Below, one piece after another: positions 25,459 through 36,277 of a stretch of DNA of 64,000 nt (position 1 is its first letter; each line of letters opens with the position of its first letter). The DNA is from Actinomycetes bacterium. GTDB lineage: Bacteria > Actinomycetota > Actinomycetes > Actinomycetales > Actinomycetaceae. The notes beneath the pieces are model-generated. The model was not told the origin of the DNA, made no database searches, and saw only the letters and a list, made by a program, of their open reading frames with translations. The translations under genes were made by a program, and so were the position numbers. Where the stretch lies: the NCBI GenBank assembly GCA_023387755.1, contig JAEWHO010000095.1, positions 8,065 through 72,064 of the forward strand. Direction: 5' to 3'.

Positions 25459-26856
25459 TTAACCAATCAGCGGACGCTCAGTAGGTAGATCATAAAGTTT
25501 ACGGTGGCTGCGCAGGGCCAGCGCGGTAGCGACGGTGAGCGGACCAAGACGGCCTATCAGCATGAGGATGCCGATACAGGCTTGGGATGCCACCGAGAGT
25601 TTAGGGGTGATCCCGGTGGAAAGCCCGACAGTAGCGAAAGCGGAAATTGCTTCATAGCCGGCCTGGTCCAACCCCCATGGTTCGAAAGCCATAATCACCG
25701 TTGCCACCAGGACGACGGCAAACCCGGAGAGTACAACAATGGTCAGAGCCTGACGGGGCACATCCGCTTCGATTCGCCGGCCAAACGCGCTAGCACTACG
25801 TTCTGCCCGCACTTCTGCGCGTACCAGCGCGAGGATCACAAGCAGGGTTGTCACTTTGATTCCGCCCGCAGTTCCCGCCGGGCCTCCACCGATAAACATG
25901 AGCATATCGGTGATCATCCAGGTGATGTCATGCTGGGCCGCGATATCCATGGAATTGAAGCCGGCTGTTCGCGGCGAGACTGCGGCAAAAAAGGAGGCCA
26001 GCAGTTTATGGACGGTATCGACTTGCCCAATCGTGTGGACGTTACCCCATTCAGCTAGTGCAATCGCCAACCAACCGCCCAAGATGAGGGTTAACGTGCC
26101 CGCGATGGTTAGACGGGTGGTGAGCGTCCAGCGCCGGGGCAGCAGGAGGCGGCGTCGTAATTCAATCAAAATCGGAAAGCCGAGGCCGCCAATAATGATG
26201 AGTGCACTCACGGGCAGAATGATGAATGGGTCTCCGGCATGGGAGATGAGCGAGTCCGTGTAAGGGGCAAAACCAGCGTTATCGAAGGCGGAGATCGCGA
26301 GAAAGATCCCGTGCCCCACCGCCCGTTTCATCGGCTCACCTAGGCTATACAGGTGCAGTGCCATGACGACGGCGCCTACCGCTTGGAAGGATAACGCCCA
26401 CAATACAATCCGCTGGATGGTCTCTTTAACCTGACCGGGATGCATCTCCCCGGTGGAGGCCAACAAGATGTTTTTTTGGCGCATCCCTAGCCGACGAGCC
26501 ATCGCCAGCGCAATAAGGGAGGCCAGGGTCATGGTTCCCAACCCGCCTAATTGCATAAGACACAGGAGTACGACCTGCCCGAAGGTGGACCAATACGTGG
26601 CGGTATCAACCACGATCAACCCGGTCACACTGCCGGCTGAGGAGGCCGTGAACAGCGCCACCGATAGGGGTGCTCCTCCCGGAAGGGCAGGGCCGAAGGA
26701 GTCAGGATTGAATTCGGGCACCCCAGGAGCCGAGGGCCACCCAGGCGCGCCGGTACGCGCGATGGGGAGCATGAGCAGCAACGTGCCGATCAACACACTG
26801 GCGAGGAAAGCGGCCACAATGAGTTGGACGGGACGTGCGCTTCGCACGATTACCAC
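25459..26856 (-). CDS. trkH: TrkH/KtrB-type potassium transporter
   Basis: A 465-residue membrane protein with the repeated membrane-pore-membrane design of the Trk/Ktr/HKT superfamily. Pore-loop stretches are visible near residues 75 (TASSAGSVTGL), 200 (AISAFDNAGFA), 315 (VSPRTAGFNS) and 430 (FATVGLSTGIT). The GTG at 26856 is preceded at 7 bases by TACAGT on the minus strand, which can be a -10 element of a leaderless promoter. It is followed by its TrkA regulator. Confidence 0.93.
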   Translation of the reverse strand: MVIVRSARPVQLIVAAFLASVLIGTLLLMLPIARTGAPGWPSAPGVPEFNPDSFGPALPGGAPLSVALFTASSAGSVTGLIVVDTATYWSTFGQVVLLCLMQLGGLGTMTLASLIALAMARRLGMRQKNILLASTGEMHPGQVKETIQRIVLWALSFQAVGAVVMALHLYSLGEPMKRAVGHGIFLAISAFDNAGFAPYTDSLISHAGDPFIILPVSALIIIGGLGFPILIELRRRLLLPRRWTLTTRLTIAGTLTLILGGWLAIALAEWGNVHTIGQVDTVHKLLASFFAAVSPRTAGFNSMDIAAQHDITWMITDMLMFIGGGPAGTAGGIKVTTLLVILALVRAEVRAERSASAFGRRIEADVPRQALTIVVLSGFAVVLVATVIMAFEPWGLDQAGYEAISAFATVGLSTGITPKLSVASQACIGILMLIGRLGPLTVATALALRSHRKLYDLPTERPLIG

Positions 26857-26944
26857 GCCGTTTACTGTAGTACGCTCCTGACGTTTTCTTTATACCGAAT
26901 GGATTCTCTCTGCACACTCGGGCATTGGTCGCTACGGTTGATAT

Positions 26945-28990
26945 GTGAGCTCAAAGAACGCAAATCTCAGTGCCCAGCCCACCCCGGCCAGCTTTATTGG
27001 CCGGATTCCCGTGACGGAAGTATCCCCGGTGGTGGAGGGAGGTCTATGGCCCGCGAAGGCCACCGTCGGTGAGCCCTTCCCGATCCAGGCCACGGTGTTC
27101 CGTGAGGGTCACGATGCCTACGCGGCCGAGGCAGTGCTGTTACGTCCAGATGGCTCGGAGCACTGCCGCACCCGCATGGTCGAGATACTCCCCGGCCTTG
27201 ACCGCTATGAGGCGTGGGTGTGCCCGGATGAGCCGGGCGATTGGTCTTTTCGCGTAGAAGGGTGGTCCGATCCGTACGCCACTTGGGCTCATGACGCGGG
27301 CATTAAAATCCCGGCCGATATTGACGCTGCCCTGATGGTGACTGAAGGGGCGCTGCTATTTGAGCGCTGCGCTGAGGCCGCCCTGCCCGCGGATCGTGCC
27401 GCTGCCCAAGTGTTATCTGATATTGCCTCCCAGTTGGCGGCCGGTATGGAGCCGCATGCCGCCCTGGAGTTAGCAACTAGCGACCACGTGCGCGAGATCC
27501 TGGCCGCCTATCCGCTGCGTGAGTTCGCGTCCCCCTCCCCCGCCTATCCGCTGGTAGTCCACCGCGAGCGCGCCCTCGTCGGTTCCTGGTACGAGATCTT
27601 CCCGCGTTCTGAGGGCGCCTATTTTGATGAGAAACTCGGCCGTTGGGTTTCCGGAACGTTTGCGACCGCCAGCGAACGGCTGCCAGGCATTGCTCAGATG
27701 GGGTTCGACGTCGTCTACCTCACACCCATCCACCCGATTGGCACTACCAACCGTAAGGGCCGCAATAACACCCTGACCGCTCTAGAAGGTGACCCGGGCT
27801 CGCCCTACGGGATTGGGGACTCCACCGGCGGCCACGATGCGATCCACCCCGACCTCGGCGATTTCGATGAGTTCGATACCTTCGTGGCGCGGGCCCGTGA
27901 GCTGGGGATGGAAGTGGCCCTGGATTTGGCGCTGCAGTGCTCCCCCGATCATCCCTGGGTGCAGGATCATCCTGAATGGTTCACCGTACGCGCGGACGGG
28001 TCGATTGCCTACGCCGAGAATCCCCCCAAGAAGTATCAGGACATTTACCCACTGAACTTTGACCGAGACCCGGAGGGTATCTACCAGGCGATTCACGCCG
28101 TCGTCGAACGGTGGATCGCTCACGGGGTGACGATCTTCCGGGTGGATAACCCGCACACGAAGCCGCTGAACTTCTGGCAGCGGCTGCTCGCCGAGGTGCA
28201 CCGTGATCACCCGGAGGTGATCTTCCTAGCGGAGGCATTCACGCGGCCGGCCATGATGCGCACGCTGGGTGCGATCGGCTTCCACCAGTCCTACACGTAT
28301 TTCACCTGGCGCCACACCGCCAAGGAGTTGGGTGAGTATTTCACTGAGGTAGCTAAGGAAACTCCCCACCTTATGCGCCCGGCTTTCTGGCCGACGACGC
28401 ACGATATTCTCACCCCCTATATGACGCACGGCGGGGCTCCGGCTTTCGCAATCCGCGCGGTTCTGGCGGCGATGGGCGCTCCCACCTGGGGGATTTATAG
28501 CGGCTACGAGTTCATTGAATCGACGCCGCGGCCCGGGTTTGAGGAGCATATCGACAACGAGAAATACGAGTTCAAACCGCGCCCGTGGGGATCCCCAGAG
28601 GCGAGCGGTATGCAGACCCTGCTGACGATGCTCAACCGGATTCGCCGGGATCATCCGGCTCTACAGCAGCTCCACGATATTACCGTCCACCCGACCACCA
28701 ACGATAACCTGCTGTGTTTCTCCAAGCGGATCCGCGGGGAGTTCACGACCTCCGGGCAGGACGATACCGTGATTGTGGTGGTGAACGTAGATCCGCACCA
28801 TGTTCATGAGGGGCTTATTCACCTGGATATGGCGGCGCTCGGCTGTGACCCGGAGACGTCGCCGCTTTTGGCGGCCTATGACGAGATGTCCGGGCAGGAA
28901 TTCGTGTGGGGGCCGGTGCCGTATGTACGGCTCGACCCGAATACCCAGTGCGCCCATATCCTGGCCGTCACCCCCAAGGAGACGCAATGA
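26945..28990 (+). CDS. glgE: Alpha-1,4-glucan:maltose-1-phosphate maltosyltransferase GlgE
   Basis: A 681-residue GH13_3 enzyme that extends alpha-glucan with maltose-1-phosphate. Catalytic residues match the GlgE pattern: nucleophile Asp401 ([14 protein letters not shown]), acid/base Glu430 ([12 protein letters not shown]) and Asp487 (TTHDIL). The N-terminal domain ([17 protein letters not shown]) is also typical. The GTG start has no strong ribosome site; the intergenic stretch to trkH is 88 bases. It overlaps treS by four bases (ATGA). This is the last step of the trehalose-to-glucan pathway whose other enzymes follow. Confidence 0.96.
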   Translation: MSSKNANLSAQPTPASFIGRIPVTEVSPVVEGGLWPAKATVGEPFPIQATVFREGHDAYAAEAVLLRPDGSEHCRTRMVEILPGLDRYEAWVCPDEPGDWSFRVEGWSDPYATWAHDAGIKIPADIDAALMVTEGALLFERCAEAALPADRAAAQVLSDIASQLAAGMEPHAALELATSDHVREILAAYPLREFASPSPAYPLVVHRERALVGSWYEIFPRSEGAYFDEKLGRWVSGTFATASERLPGIAQMGFDVVYLTPIHPIGTTNRKGRNNTLTALEGDPGSPYGIGDSTGGHDAIHPDLGDFDEFDTFVARARELGMEVALDLALQCSPDHPWVQDHPEWFTVRADGSIAYAENPPKKYQDIYPLNFDRDPEGIYQAIHAVVERWIAHGVTIFRVDNPHTKPLNFWQRLLAEVHRDHPEVIFLAEAFTRPAMMRTLGAIGFHQSYTYFTWRHTAKELGEYFTEVAKETPHLMRPAFWPTTHDILTPYMTHGGAPAFAIRAVLAAMGAPTWGIYSGYEFIESTPRPGFEEHIDNEKYEFKPRPWGSPEASGMQTLLTMLNRIRRDHPALQQLHDITVHPTTNDNLLCFSKRIRGEFTTSGQDDTVIVVVNVDPHHVHEGLIHLDMAALGCDPETSPLLAAYDEMSGQEFVWGPVPYVRLDPNTQCAHILAVTPKETQ

Positions 28991-30672
28991 ATTCGCTCTT
29001 CGCCGACGCCCCCCGCCCCGGCCTAAGTTCCGATCCGGAGTGGTTCCGCACCGCCGTCTTTTACGAGGTTTTACTGCGCGGCTTCACCGATACTGACGCC
29101 GACGGCGTAGGCGATCTACGTGGTCTGATATCGCGGCTGGACTACCTGCAATGGCTGGGCGTTGACTGCCTATGGATCCCACCGTTCTATCCCTCCCCGC
29201 TGGCGGACGGCGGCTACGACATTTCCGACTACACCAATATCGACCCGATGTACGGGACGATGGAGGATTTCCAGGAGCTGATGGAGCAGGCGCATGCGCG
29301 CGGCCTGCGAGTGATTATTGACCTGGTAATGAACCACACCTCGGACCAGCATCCGTGGTTCCAGGCTTCCCGTTCCAACCCTGACGGCCCCTACGGGGAT
29401 TTCTATGTGTGGCGTGATGATGACCGTGACTATCAGGACGCGCGGATCATCTTTGTTGATACGGAAACGTCGAACTGGACGTTCGATCCGGTGCGCAAAC
29501 AGTATTTCTGGCACCGGTTCTTCTCCCACCAACCGGATCTCAACTATGACAATCCCCAGGTGCATGAGGCGATAAAAGATGTGGTCCGTTTCTGGGCGCG
29601 AACCGGGGTAGACGGTTTCCGCCTCGACGCCGTCCCCTACCTGTACGAACGCGAAGGGACTAACTGCGAGAATCTGAGGGAAACCCACGAATTTTTGGCC
29701 GATGTGCGAGCCATGCTCGATGAGGAGTTCCCCGGGCGGATCCTGTTAGCTGAGGCGAACCAGTGGCCTGAGGACGTTATCGAATACTACGGCAGCGAGG
29801 ATCGCCCCGAATGCCACATGTGCTTCCACTTCCCGGTGATGCCGCGTATCTTCTATGCCTTGCGTGAGCAGCGTTCCACTGCGATCCGGCAGATCCTGGC
29901 CGATACCCCCCAGGTACCGGCGGGCGGGCAATGGGGGACGTTCCTGCGCAACCATGACGAACTCACCTTGGAGATGGTCACCACCGAGGAACGCGCCGCC
30001 ATGTACGGCTGGTATGCCGAGGACCCGCGCATGCGCGCCAATGTGGGCATCCGCCGCCGCTTGGCACCGCTACTGCGTAACTCACGGGCGGAGATTGAAC
30101 TGGCCCATGCCCTGCTGCTATCCCTACCGGGTTCCCCCTGCCTGTATTACGGCGATGAGATCGGGATGGGTGACAATATTTGGCTGCCGGACCGCGACTC
30201 CGTCCGCACGCCGATGCAGTGGACACCGGACCGTAACGCCGGGTTTTCCACCGCCGATCCAGGCAAACTCTATCTGCCGGTGATCCAGTCCCTGGTCCAC
30301 CACTACGCCGGGGTTAATGTGGAGGCGCAACTGGCCACCCCCACCTCCCTGCTGCACTGGGTGCGCGGTATGCTCGATATCCGCCGTGCCCACCCGGTGT
30401 TCGGCCGCGGTGATTTTGAACTGCTGGAATGCAACCACCGCAGTGTGCTGACCTTCCTGCGCCGCGACGAATCCGAGACGATCCTGTGTATCGCCAACCT
30501 GGCCAGCACCTCCCGGGCGGCGCGTGTACAGATGCCCGGTTACGCCGGCGCGAGCGTCACGGACGTTTTCGGTGGGGCCACCTTCCCCACGGTCGACGAC
30601 GACGCCTGCCTGACGGTCACTTTGGCGGCGCGTGACTTCTTCTGGCTGATTGTCAAGGAGCCCACTGAATGA
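28987..30672 (+). CDS. treS: Trehalose synthase TreS
   Basis: A 561-residue GH13_16 enzyme that interconverts maltose and trehalose. The start ATG (28987) overlaps the glgE stop. Catalytic triad: Asp214 ([18 protein letters not shown]), Glu256 ([12 protein letters not shown]) and Asp324 (RNHDELTL). The [13 protein letters not shown] stretch is characteristic of TreS. A second ATGA overlap links it to the maltokinase-GlgB fusion. It provides maltose for phosphorylation by the maltokinase domain of the next protein. Confidence 0.95.
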   Translation: MNSLFADAPRPGLSSDPEWFRTAVFYEVLLRGFTDTDADGVGDLRGLISRLDYLQWLGVDCLWIPPFYPSPLADGGYDISDYTNIDPMYGTMEDFQELMEQAHARGLRVIIDLVMNHTSDQHPWFQASRSNPDGPYGDFYVWRDDDRDYQDARIIFVDTETSNWTFDPVRKQYFWHRFFSHQPDLNYDNPQVHEAIKDVVRFWARTGVDGFRLDAVPYLYEREGTNCENLRETHEFLADVRAMLDEEFPGRILLAEANQWPEDVIEYYGSEDRPECHMCFHFPVMPRIFYALREQRSTAIRQILADTPQVPAGGQWGTFLRNHDELTLEMVTTEERAAMYGWYAEDPRMRANVGIRRRLAPLLRNSRAEIELAHALLLSLPGSPCLYYGDEIGMGDNIWLPDRDSVRTPMQWTPDRNAGFSTADPGKLYLPVIQSLVHHYAGVNVEAQLATPTSLLHWVRGMLDIRRAHPVFGRGDFELLECNHRSVLTFLRRDESETILCIANLASTSRAARVQMPGYAGASVTDVFGGATFPTVDDDACLTVTLAARDFFWLIVKEPTE

Positions 30673-33600
30673 CGTCCCCCGATGTATATTCCGCCTCTGC
30701 CCTACCGCCGCAGTTCATGCCGGCGCTGGAAGACTACCTAGCTCAGCGGCGCTGGTACACCGGCAAGGGGCATCACCCTCGCCTAGCCGATACTCACTCC
30801 ACTACGGCCCTGCCGTTAGCCGCTACCCCGCCGGGTAGCGACACCGTGGCTATCCGGCATCTCGTCGTCGTCGATACGGCGGCCGCGCCGCCGGTAACCT
30901 ACCAGATTCCGGTAACAATCCGCGCTGAGGAGGCCCCGGAACTGGCGGGAGCGCTGATTGCGCGTACCGATACCGGAATCTACTACGACGCCGTCTACGA
31001 TCCGGTCTTTGCCCCGGCTGTGCTGGCCGCCATGGGCAGTGGTGAGCAGGTCGTGAGCAGTACCGTCTTGACTGCAGAACAATCCAATACCTCCCTGCGG
31101 GTGCGCTGCGAATCCGGCCGCGAGGTGATGATAAAACTCTTCCGAGTGCTGAACGTGGGAGAGAATCCCGACGTCGTCATCCAGGCTGCGCTGCACCAGG
31201 CTGGGCCTGAGGCGTGCGCTAGTATCCCCCAGCCGGAGGGCTTCCTGGCGGGCCGATGGTCGACCGGGCAGGGGCATCTGGCGGTCGCCCAACAGTTCCT
31301 GGCCGATGCCAGCGAAGGTTGGGAACTGGCCTTAGCCGCCGGGCAGGCGGGCGAGGATTTCTCGGCGTCTGCCTACGCTCTGGGGGAGGCGACGGCCCGC
31401 GTGCACCTGGCCCTCGCACAGGCTTTGCCCACCGCTGACCCGACGCCGGAGCAGCGCCACCAGCTATTGGAGGTGTGGCAGCGGCGGCTGGATGAAGCTG
31501 TGGCGGCGGTACCCGAACTTTGCGATATTGCGCCGCGCGTCCATGCACTTTTTGACCGCGCCATGCACGCTTCCTGGCCACAGCTACAACGGATCCACGG
31601 GGACTACCACCTGGGCCAGGTGATGTACGCACCAGAACGCGGCTGGGTGCTTCTCGACTTTGAGGGGGAACCGCTGCGCCCGTTAGCTGAACGCCACCAG
31701 CCGGACCTGGCCGAGCGGGATATCGCCGGCATGGTGCGTTCCTTCGATTACGCCGCCCATACGGCAGGGGCCAGCCCGCAGTGGCGGCAGGCGTGTGAAG
31801 AGCAGTTCTTGGCCGGTTATACGGCGGCTGGGGGGCAACTCCCCGATCCCGATCTCCTGGCCGCTCTGATCGCTGATAAGGCGCTGTACGAAGTGGTGTA
31901 TGAAGCCCACAACCGCCCTGATTGGGTGTCTATCCCGCTGACGGGTATTGCCCGCTTATGGGAAGCTGAGACTATGGAACCCTGCCACGTCGATCACGAT
32001 ATTTTGGCCGCCATTGCGCGCGGTTTACACCATAACCCCCATTCGGTTCTCGGAGCACACGAATCGGAAGGCGCCATCACAATCCGCACGCTGCGGCATC
32101 TTGCTGACGCCGTCGCCATCGTTACCACCGAGGGCACCTACCCGGCCCACCACGAATGTGACGGGATTTGGGTGGCGGGGCTGCCCGGTGAGAAGGTGCC
32201 CGATTACCGCGTCCGCGTCACCTATGGCGAGGAAACCTCTACGGTCGATGATCCCTACCGATTCTGGCCCACCTTTGGTGATCTAGACGGGCACCTGCTG
32301 GCCGCCGGTCGGCATGAGGACCTGTGGCGGGTGTTGGGCGCGCATGTACGCACTTTCCCCTCGGAGTTGGGGGACGTCACTGGCGTCAGCTTCTCCGTGT
32401 GGGCTCCAAATGCGCGCGCGGTGCGGATTAAGGGCGACTTCAACAACTGGGACAGCACCGCCCATGCGATGCGTTCTCTGGGTTCGAGCGGGGTGTGGGA
32501 GCTATTCGTTCCCGAAGCCCAGGCCGGCCAGTGCTATAAGTTCGAAATTTGGGGTGCCGACGGCGCATGGTTCGATAAGGCGGACCCGATGGCACGCGGC
32601 ACTCAGGTTCCACCCGATACTGCCTCGGTGATCGTCGATTCGAACTACACCTGGAATGACGACGACTGGATGACCCAGCGCGCCCAGGTGGATCCGCATT
32701 CTGGCCCGATGTCCATCTACGAGGTGCATCTTGGCTCTTGGCGGCAAGGACTGCACTACCGTGCTTTGGCCCATGAGCTGACCGAATACGTCGTCTCCCT
32801 GGGCTTTACGCATGTGGAGTTCATGCCGGTGGCTGAGCATCCGTTTGGGGGCTCGTGGGGCTACCAGGTCACCAGCTACTACGCGCCCACCTCACGCTTG
32901 GGGTCGCCCGATGATTTCAAGTATCTGGTCGATTGTCTGCACCAGGCGGGGATCGGCGTCATTATGGACTGGGTGCCGGCCCACTTCCCCAAGGATGACT
33001 GGGCACTGGCCCGTTTTGACGGCACACCCCTATACGAGGATCCGGACCCGCTACGCGGCGAACACCCCGACTGGGGCACGCTGGTATTCAACTTTGGCCG
33101 CAATGAGGTGCGGAACTTCCTCGTTGCTAACGCTCTGTACTGGCTGGAGGAGTTCCATATTGACGGGCTGCGCGTGGATGCCGTCGCCTCCATGCTCTAC
33201 CTGGATTACTCCCGCCCCGACGGCCAGTGGCGGCCCAACCAGTACGGGGGCCGGGAAAACCTGGAGGCTATCCAGTTCCTGCAAGAAGCCAATGCCACTG
33301 CCTACCGGCGCTGCCCCGGCATTGTGATGATCGCGGAGGAATCCACGGCCTGGCCAGGGGTTACCACGCCCACTGACGGTGGCGGCCTCGGCTTCGGTTT
33401 GAAGTGGAATATGGGCTGGATGAACGACACCTTGCGCTATATGGGTGAGGAACCGATCAACCGCCGCTACCACCACGGCATGCTCACCTTCTCCTTGGTC
33501 TATGCCTTCTCAGAGCAGTTCATTTTGCCCTTCTCCCATGATGAGGTCGTCCACGGGAAAGGTTCACTGAAACGCAAAATGCCAGGCGACTGGTGGCAGC

Positions 33601-34148
33601 AGCTCGCCGGGGTGCGGGCGCTCTTGGCCTACCAGTGGGCCCACCCGGGCAAGCAGTTGCTGTTCATGGGCCAGGAGTTCGCGCAGGATTCGGAGTGGTC
33701 CGAGACCAACTCGTTGGACTGGTGGCTGCTCGATAATGCCACCCATGCGGGCGTGGCCGAGCTCGTGCGCACGATGAACGATATTTACCGCGAAAATCCG
33801 GCGTTGTGGAGTGAGGATTTTTCACATCGCGGTTTCGAGTGGATTCAAGCTGATGACGCCGATAATAACGTTCTCACCTTCCTGCGCCGCAGCCATGACG
33901 GCACCAACCAGGTGGTGTGTGTGGTGAACTTTGCGGGCGTGCCCCACGAGGGCTACCGTATCGGCCTGCCGCGCGGTGGCCGCTGGAAGGAAATCCTCAA
34001 TACTGACGCCGATATTTACGGCGGCTCGGGGGTGGGCAATCTGGGCGAGGTCCAGGCTGAGGACCTCCCCTGGGACGGGCGGGAATACTCCGTCCGCCTG
34101 CGCGTGCCACCCCTCGGCGCGCTATGGCTCACCCCGGCCGAAGATTAG
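30669..34148 (+). CDS. glgB: Maltokinase-GlgB fusion: maltose kinase and 1,4-alpha-glucan branching enzyme
   Basis: A 1159-residue two-enzyme polypeptide with no stop between the parts. Residues 1-430 are a maltokinase (Mak/Pep2): N-cap RRWYTGKG near residue 30, Brenner motif HGDYH (310-314, catalytic Asp312) and DFEGEP (330-335). From about 440 a complete GlgB follows: [11 protein letters not shown], the GlgB N-terminal domain, a CBM48 around 580-680 ([10 protein letters not shown]), then the GH13_9 barrel with Asp837 ([10 protein letters not shown]), Glu890 (MIAEESTAW) and Asp958 (FSHDEVVHG). All catalytic residues of both enzymes are present. An internal ATG at about 31974 has only a weak ribosome site, so separate GlgB synthesis is possible but not supported. 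Followed by a strong terminator. Confidence 0.95.
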   Translation: MTSPDVYSASALPPQFMPALEDYLAQRRWYTGKGHHPRLADTHSTTALPLAATPPGSDTVAIRHLVVVDTAAAPPVTYQIPVTIRAEEAPELAGALIARTDTGIYYDAVYDPVFAPAVLAAMGSGEQVVSSTVLTAEQSNTSLRVRCESGREVMIKLFRVLNVGENPDVVIQAALHQAGPEACASIPQPEGFLAGRWSTGQGHLAVAQQFLADASEGWELALAAGQAGEDFSASAYALGEATARVHLALAQALPTADPTPEQRHQLLEVWQRRLDEAVAAVPELCDIAPRVHALFDRAMHASWPQLQRIHGDYHLGQVMYAPERGWVLLDFEGEPLRPLAERHQPDLAERDIAGMVRSFDYAAHTAGASPQWRQACEEQFLAGYTAAGGQLPDPDLLAALIADKALYEVVYEAHNRPDWVSIPLTGIARLWEAETMEPCHVDHDILAAIARGLHHNPHSVLGAHESEGAITIRTLRHLADAVAIVTTEGTYPAHHECDGIWVAGLPGEKVPDYRVRVTYGEETSTVDDPYRFWPTFGDLDGHLLAAGRHEDLWRVLGAHVRTFPSELGDVTGVSFSVWAPNARAVRIKGDFNNWDSTAHAMRSLGSSGVWELFVPEAQAGQCYKFEIWGADGAWFDKADPMARGTQVPPDTASVIVDSNYTWNDDDWMTQRAQVDPHSGPMSIYEVHLGSWRQGLHYRALAHELTEYVVSLGFTHVEFMPVAEHPFGGSWGYQVTSYYAPTSRLGSPDDFKYLVDCLHQAGIGVIMDWVPAHFPKDDWALARFDGTPLYEDPDPLRGEHPDWGTLVFNFGRNEVRNFLVANALYWLEEFHIDGLRVDAVASMLYLDYSRPDGQWRPNQYGGRENLEAIQFLQEANATAYRRCPGIVMIAEESTAWPGVTTPTDGGGLGFGLKWNMGWMNDTLRYMGEEPINRRYHHGMLTFSLVYAFSEQFILPFSHDEVVHGKGSLKRKMPGDWWQQLAGVRALLAYQWAHPGKQLLFMGQEFAQDSEWSETNSLDWWLLDNATHAGVAELVRTMNDIYRENPALWSEDFSHRGFEWIQADDADNNVLTFLRRSHDGTNQVVCVVNFAGVPHEGYRIGLPRGGRWKEILNTDADIYGGSGVGNLGEVQAEDLPWDGREYSVRLRVPPLGALWLTPAED

Positions 34149-34162
34149 GCCCGACGACGACG

Positions 34163-34200
34163 CCCGGCCGGCGCGGACTATCCGCGCCGGCCGGGTTTTT
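34163..34200. terminator. Strong bidirectional terminator
   Basis: A perfect 15-bp GC-rich stem (34163-34177 and 34181-34195) with a 3-base loop and TTTTT after it. It ends the glgE operon and can also stop the convergent thioredoxin gene. Confidence 0.9.
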
Positions 34201-34219
34201 GCCTAGTCTGACGGCTGAA

Positions 34220-35230
34220 CTAGAACAGCGCTGCTGCCAACTGTTGCCGCGCCTGCGCGACGCGCGGGTCGCTACCAGCCAGGTTGAAGTACTCCACCAA
34301 GCGGGTGCGTGCTTTCTCGCGTTCGTCACCTCGGGTGGCCCGAACAATATCGAGCAGACGGGTGAAAGCGGCGTCAAGATTACCGCTCGAAAACTCTACA
34401 TCGGCCGCAGTGAGCTGAGATTCGACGTCCGCGCCAGCATCAGCTAAAGCCGCACTGGGATCGCTGATCGTAGCGGTGCGCTGCATCAGTTCTACCTGCG
34501 CCAGGGCCAGTTTGGCTTCCTGATCTGCCGGCGCTTCAGCGAGCTGCTTGGTGAAGGCGGCGTGGGCGGCATCGAGATCACCGCGCTCAATCGCAGCGAT
34601 CCCTTCTTGATGCAGCGGCGGTAGTTCCGGTTCCGGCGCCGGGGCCGCCGGCTCTGCGCTTACGGTGCCGGTAACGCCCTGCTGGGCCGCAATCTGGAGC
34701 ATCTCGTCAAAGAGCGGCCGGAGCTGGGATTCGGGGTGAGCCCCCTGGAAGAGCTGGAAAGGCTGGCCGTTAATGAGTACGAATACGGTCGGGATCGACT
34801 GTACTTGGAAGGCCTGCGCCGTCTGCGGATTTGCATCAATATCGATCTTTGCCAGCTGGAAACGCCCGGCATAATCGTGGGCGAGTTTTTCCAAAATCGG
34901 GCCGAGCTGTTTACACGGCTGGCACCAGGTGGCCCACAGGTCGAGCATGACCGGGACGGTGCGGGAGCGTTCCAGGAGGGTAGGGAGATCCGCGTCGGTA
35001 GCGTCAATAACGACGCCGCCGTCTGCCCCCTGGCCCGGCCCCCCTTGCCCCGGCACCCCTTGCCCCGGCCCCGCTTGGCCTGGGGCTTGCTCGACTGCCG
35101 CAGCTCCACCGGCAAGCGGGCTACCTGCAGCTGGTTGGCCGGCCCCTGCAGGTTGGCCCTGGGCCTGCGCCTGCGCAGCCTGCGCCAGCGAACCTAAATC
35201 GACCGCACCTCGCGCATTGACCTCACTCAA
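34220..35230 (-). CDS. Thioredoxin-TPR protein (CnoX/YbbN-like co-chaperone)
   Basis: About 336 residues from a TTG start at 35230 with AAGGAAAGGA eight bases upstream; an ATG at 35251 is the main alternative. Residues 1-72 are a low-complexity Ala/Gln/Pro/Gly linker with GQGGPGQG-type repeats. A thioredoxin domain (about 75-180) contains the redox pair WCQPC (Cys103, Cys106), and a TPR-rich helical C-terminus follows, as in CnoX/YbbN, a holdase that protects proteins and passes them to GroEL or DnaK. It has the same orientation as the upstream lipoprotein and membrane protein and is separated from them by 66 bases. Confidence 0.85.
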   Translation of the reverse strand: MSEVNARGAVDLGSLAQAAQAQAQGQPAGAGQPAAGSPLAGGAAAVEQAPGQAGPGQGVPGQGGPGQGADGGVVIDATDADLPTLLERSRTVPVMLDLWATWCQPCKQLGPILEKLAHDYAGRFQLAKIDIDANPQTAQAFQVQSIPTVFVLINGQPFQLFQGAHPESQLRPLFDEMLQIAAQQGVTGTVSAEPAAPAPEPELPPLHQEGIAAIERGDLDAAHAAFTKQLAEAPADQEAKLALAQVELMQRTATISDPSAALADAGADVESQLTAADVEFSSGNLDAAFTRLLDIVRATRGDEREKARTRLVEYFNLAGSDPRVAQARQQLAAALF

Positions 35231-35296
35231 CTGTTTTGTCCTTTCCTTCATATGGCTAATGTGCTGCCGCATGCCCGGTAGGGCCGGCTGCGTGGA

Positions 35297-36277
35297 TCAT
35301 TCGGTACGGGCCACTGACATGAGCGTCTGTTCGCCGCCCAGCGGGGTGATCGTTGCTTCACCACCGGCAGCGGGGATATGGAGAGCAACCATGAGTTGAT
35401 AGGTGGCCACGGCTTTCTTCTCGATCGGCTCTTCCCCACCCAAAGCAGCCAGATCGTCGGAGAGTTTGAGCTTCGCTCCGGACTCCGTCTTATCGAGGGT
35501 AAGAGCCGCCGAGATAGTCCCGACGACGATGCCGCTGCCATCCGCGGCGGTGTAGGTCACCGGCGGTGTTTCGCTGACGGCAGCACTCCACGTGGCCGTT
35601 CCCACCCCCTCCAATGCTTGGGTTAGCGCATCGGACGTTGCCTTGAGCCCCTGCCGGAGCGGATCGTCGCCTACGTTTGCGGCGTCGTCGGGGGTGGCGA
35701 TCGCAGTGGCGTAGGCTGCCAATGCGTCGCTGGGGGTGACGGCGAAAGTATCCGCATCTGGGGCTGCTATGGCGGTGCCCTGGGTGGCGGGTGGCATGGC
35801 CGGCACACTCACCCCCGGGAACAGACGCACCCAGTGGTCCACTTGATAGACGCTGCGCGCATCAGCTTGCACGAGCGAGAGCAACATCGGGCTGGTTTGT
35901 CCTTCAGCTGCGTGGCTGACAACGAGTGCCTGACGCGGGAAGTTCGGGGTGGCCGCTGGCGTGATGATCTGGGGCGTGAAGCCAAGGACGGGGGCGCCGT
36001 GGGCGCCGTCGGTCTTCACACTCAGTGCGTACCCGGCAGTGCGGGCCGCGAGCGCGTCTGCGGTCATCCGGTCTTTCAGCTGTTCCGCATCTTTGGCGGC
36101 GTCTGCCGTGGCGATCTCTTCTTCCATCGTCTTCATAATCGCGGCTAAGCGATCATCGCTGACGACGGCACCGGTCGGGGTCGGCCCCGCTGTCGGCTGC
36201 GGCAGCGGTTCTTTAGAGCAGGCGACCGGCGCGCAGGCGAGGGCGGCAACCAGGAATGTAACGGTTAGACGTTTCAC
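35297..36277 (-). CDS. Secreted lipoprotein, unknown function
   Basis: A 326-residue protein with a lipoprotein signal: basic start, hydrophobic core and lipobox ending APVAC at Cys20, then a Pro/Thr linker. The folded part is Ala/Asp-rich with no recognised catalytic motif. Its start overlaps the stop of the upstream membrane protein (ATGA), so the two are translationally coupled and probably work together in the envelope. I do not recognise the family beyond a general actinobacterial lipoprotein. Confidence 0.75.
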   Translation of the reverse strand: MKRLTVTFLVAALACAPVACSKEPLPQPTAGPTPTGAVVSDDRLAAIMKTMEEEIATADAAKDAEQLKDRMTADALAARTAGYALSVKTDGAHGAPVLGFTPQIITPAATPNFPRQALVVSHAAEGQTSPMLLSLVQADARSVYQVDHWVRLFPGVSVPAMPPATQGTAIAAPDADTFAVTPSDALAAYATAIATPDDAANVGDDPLRQGLKATSDALTQALEGVGTATWSAAVSETPPVTYTAADGSGIVVGTISAALTLDKTESGAKLKLSDDLAALGGEEPIEKKAVATYQLMVALHIPAAGGEATITPLGGEQTLMSVARTE

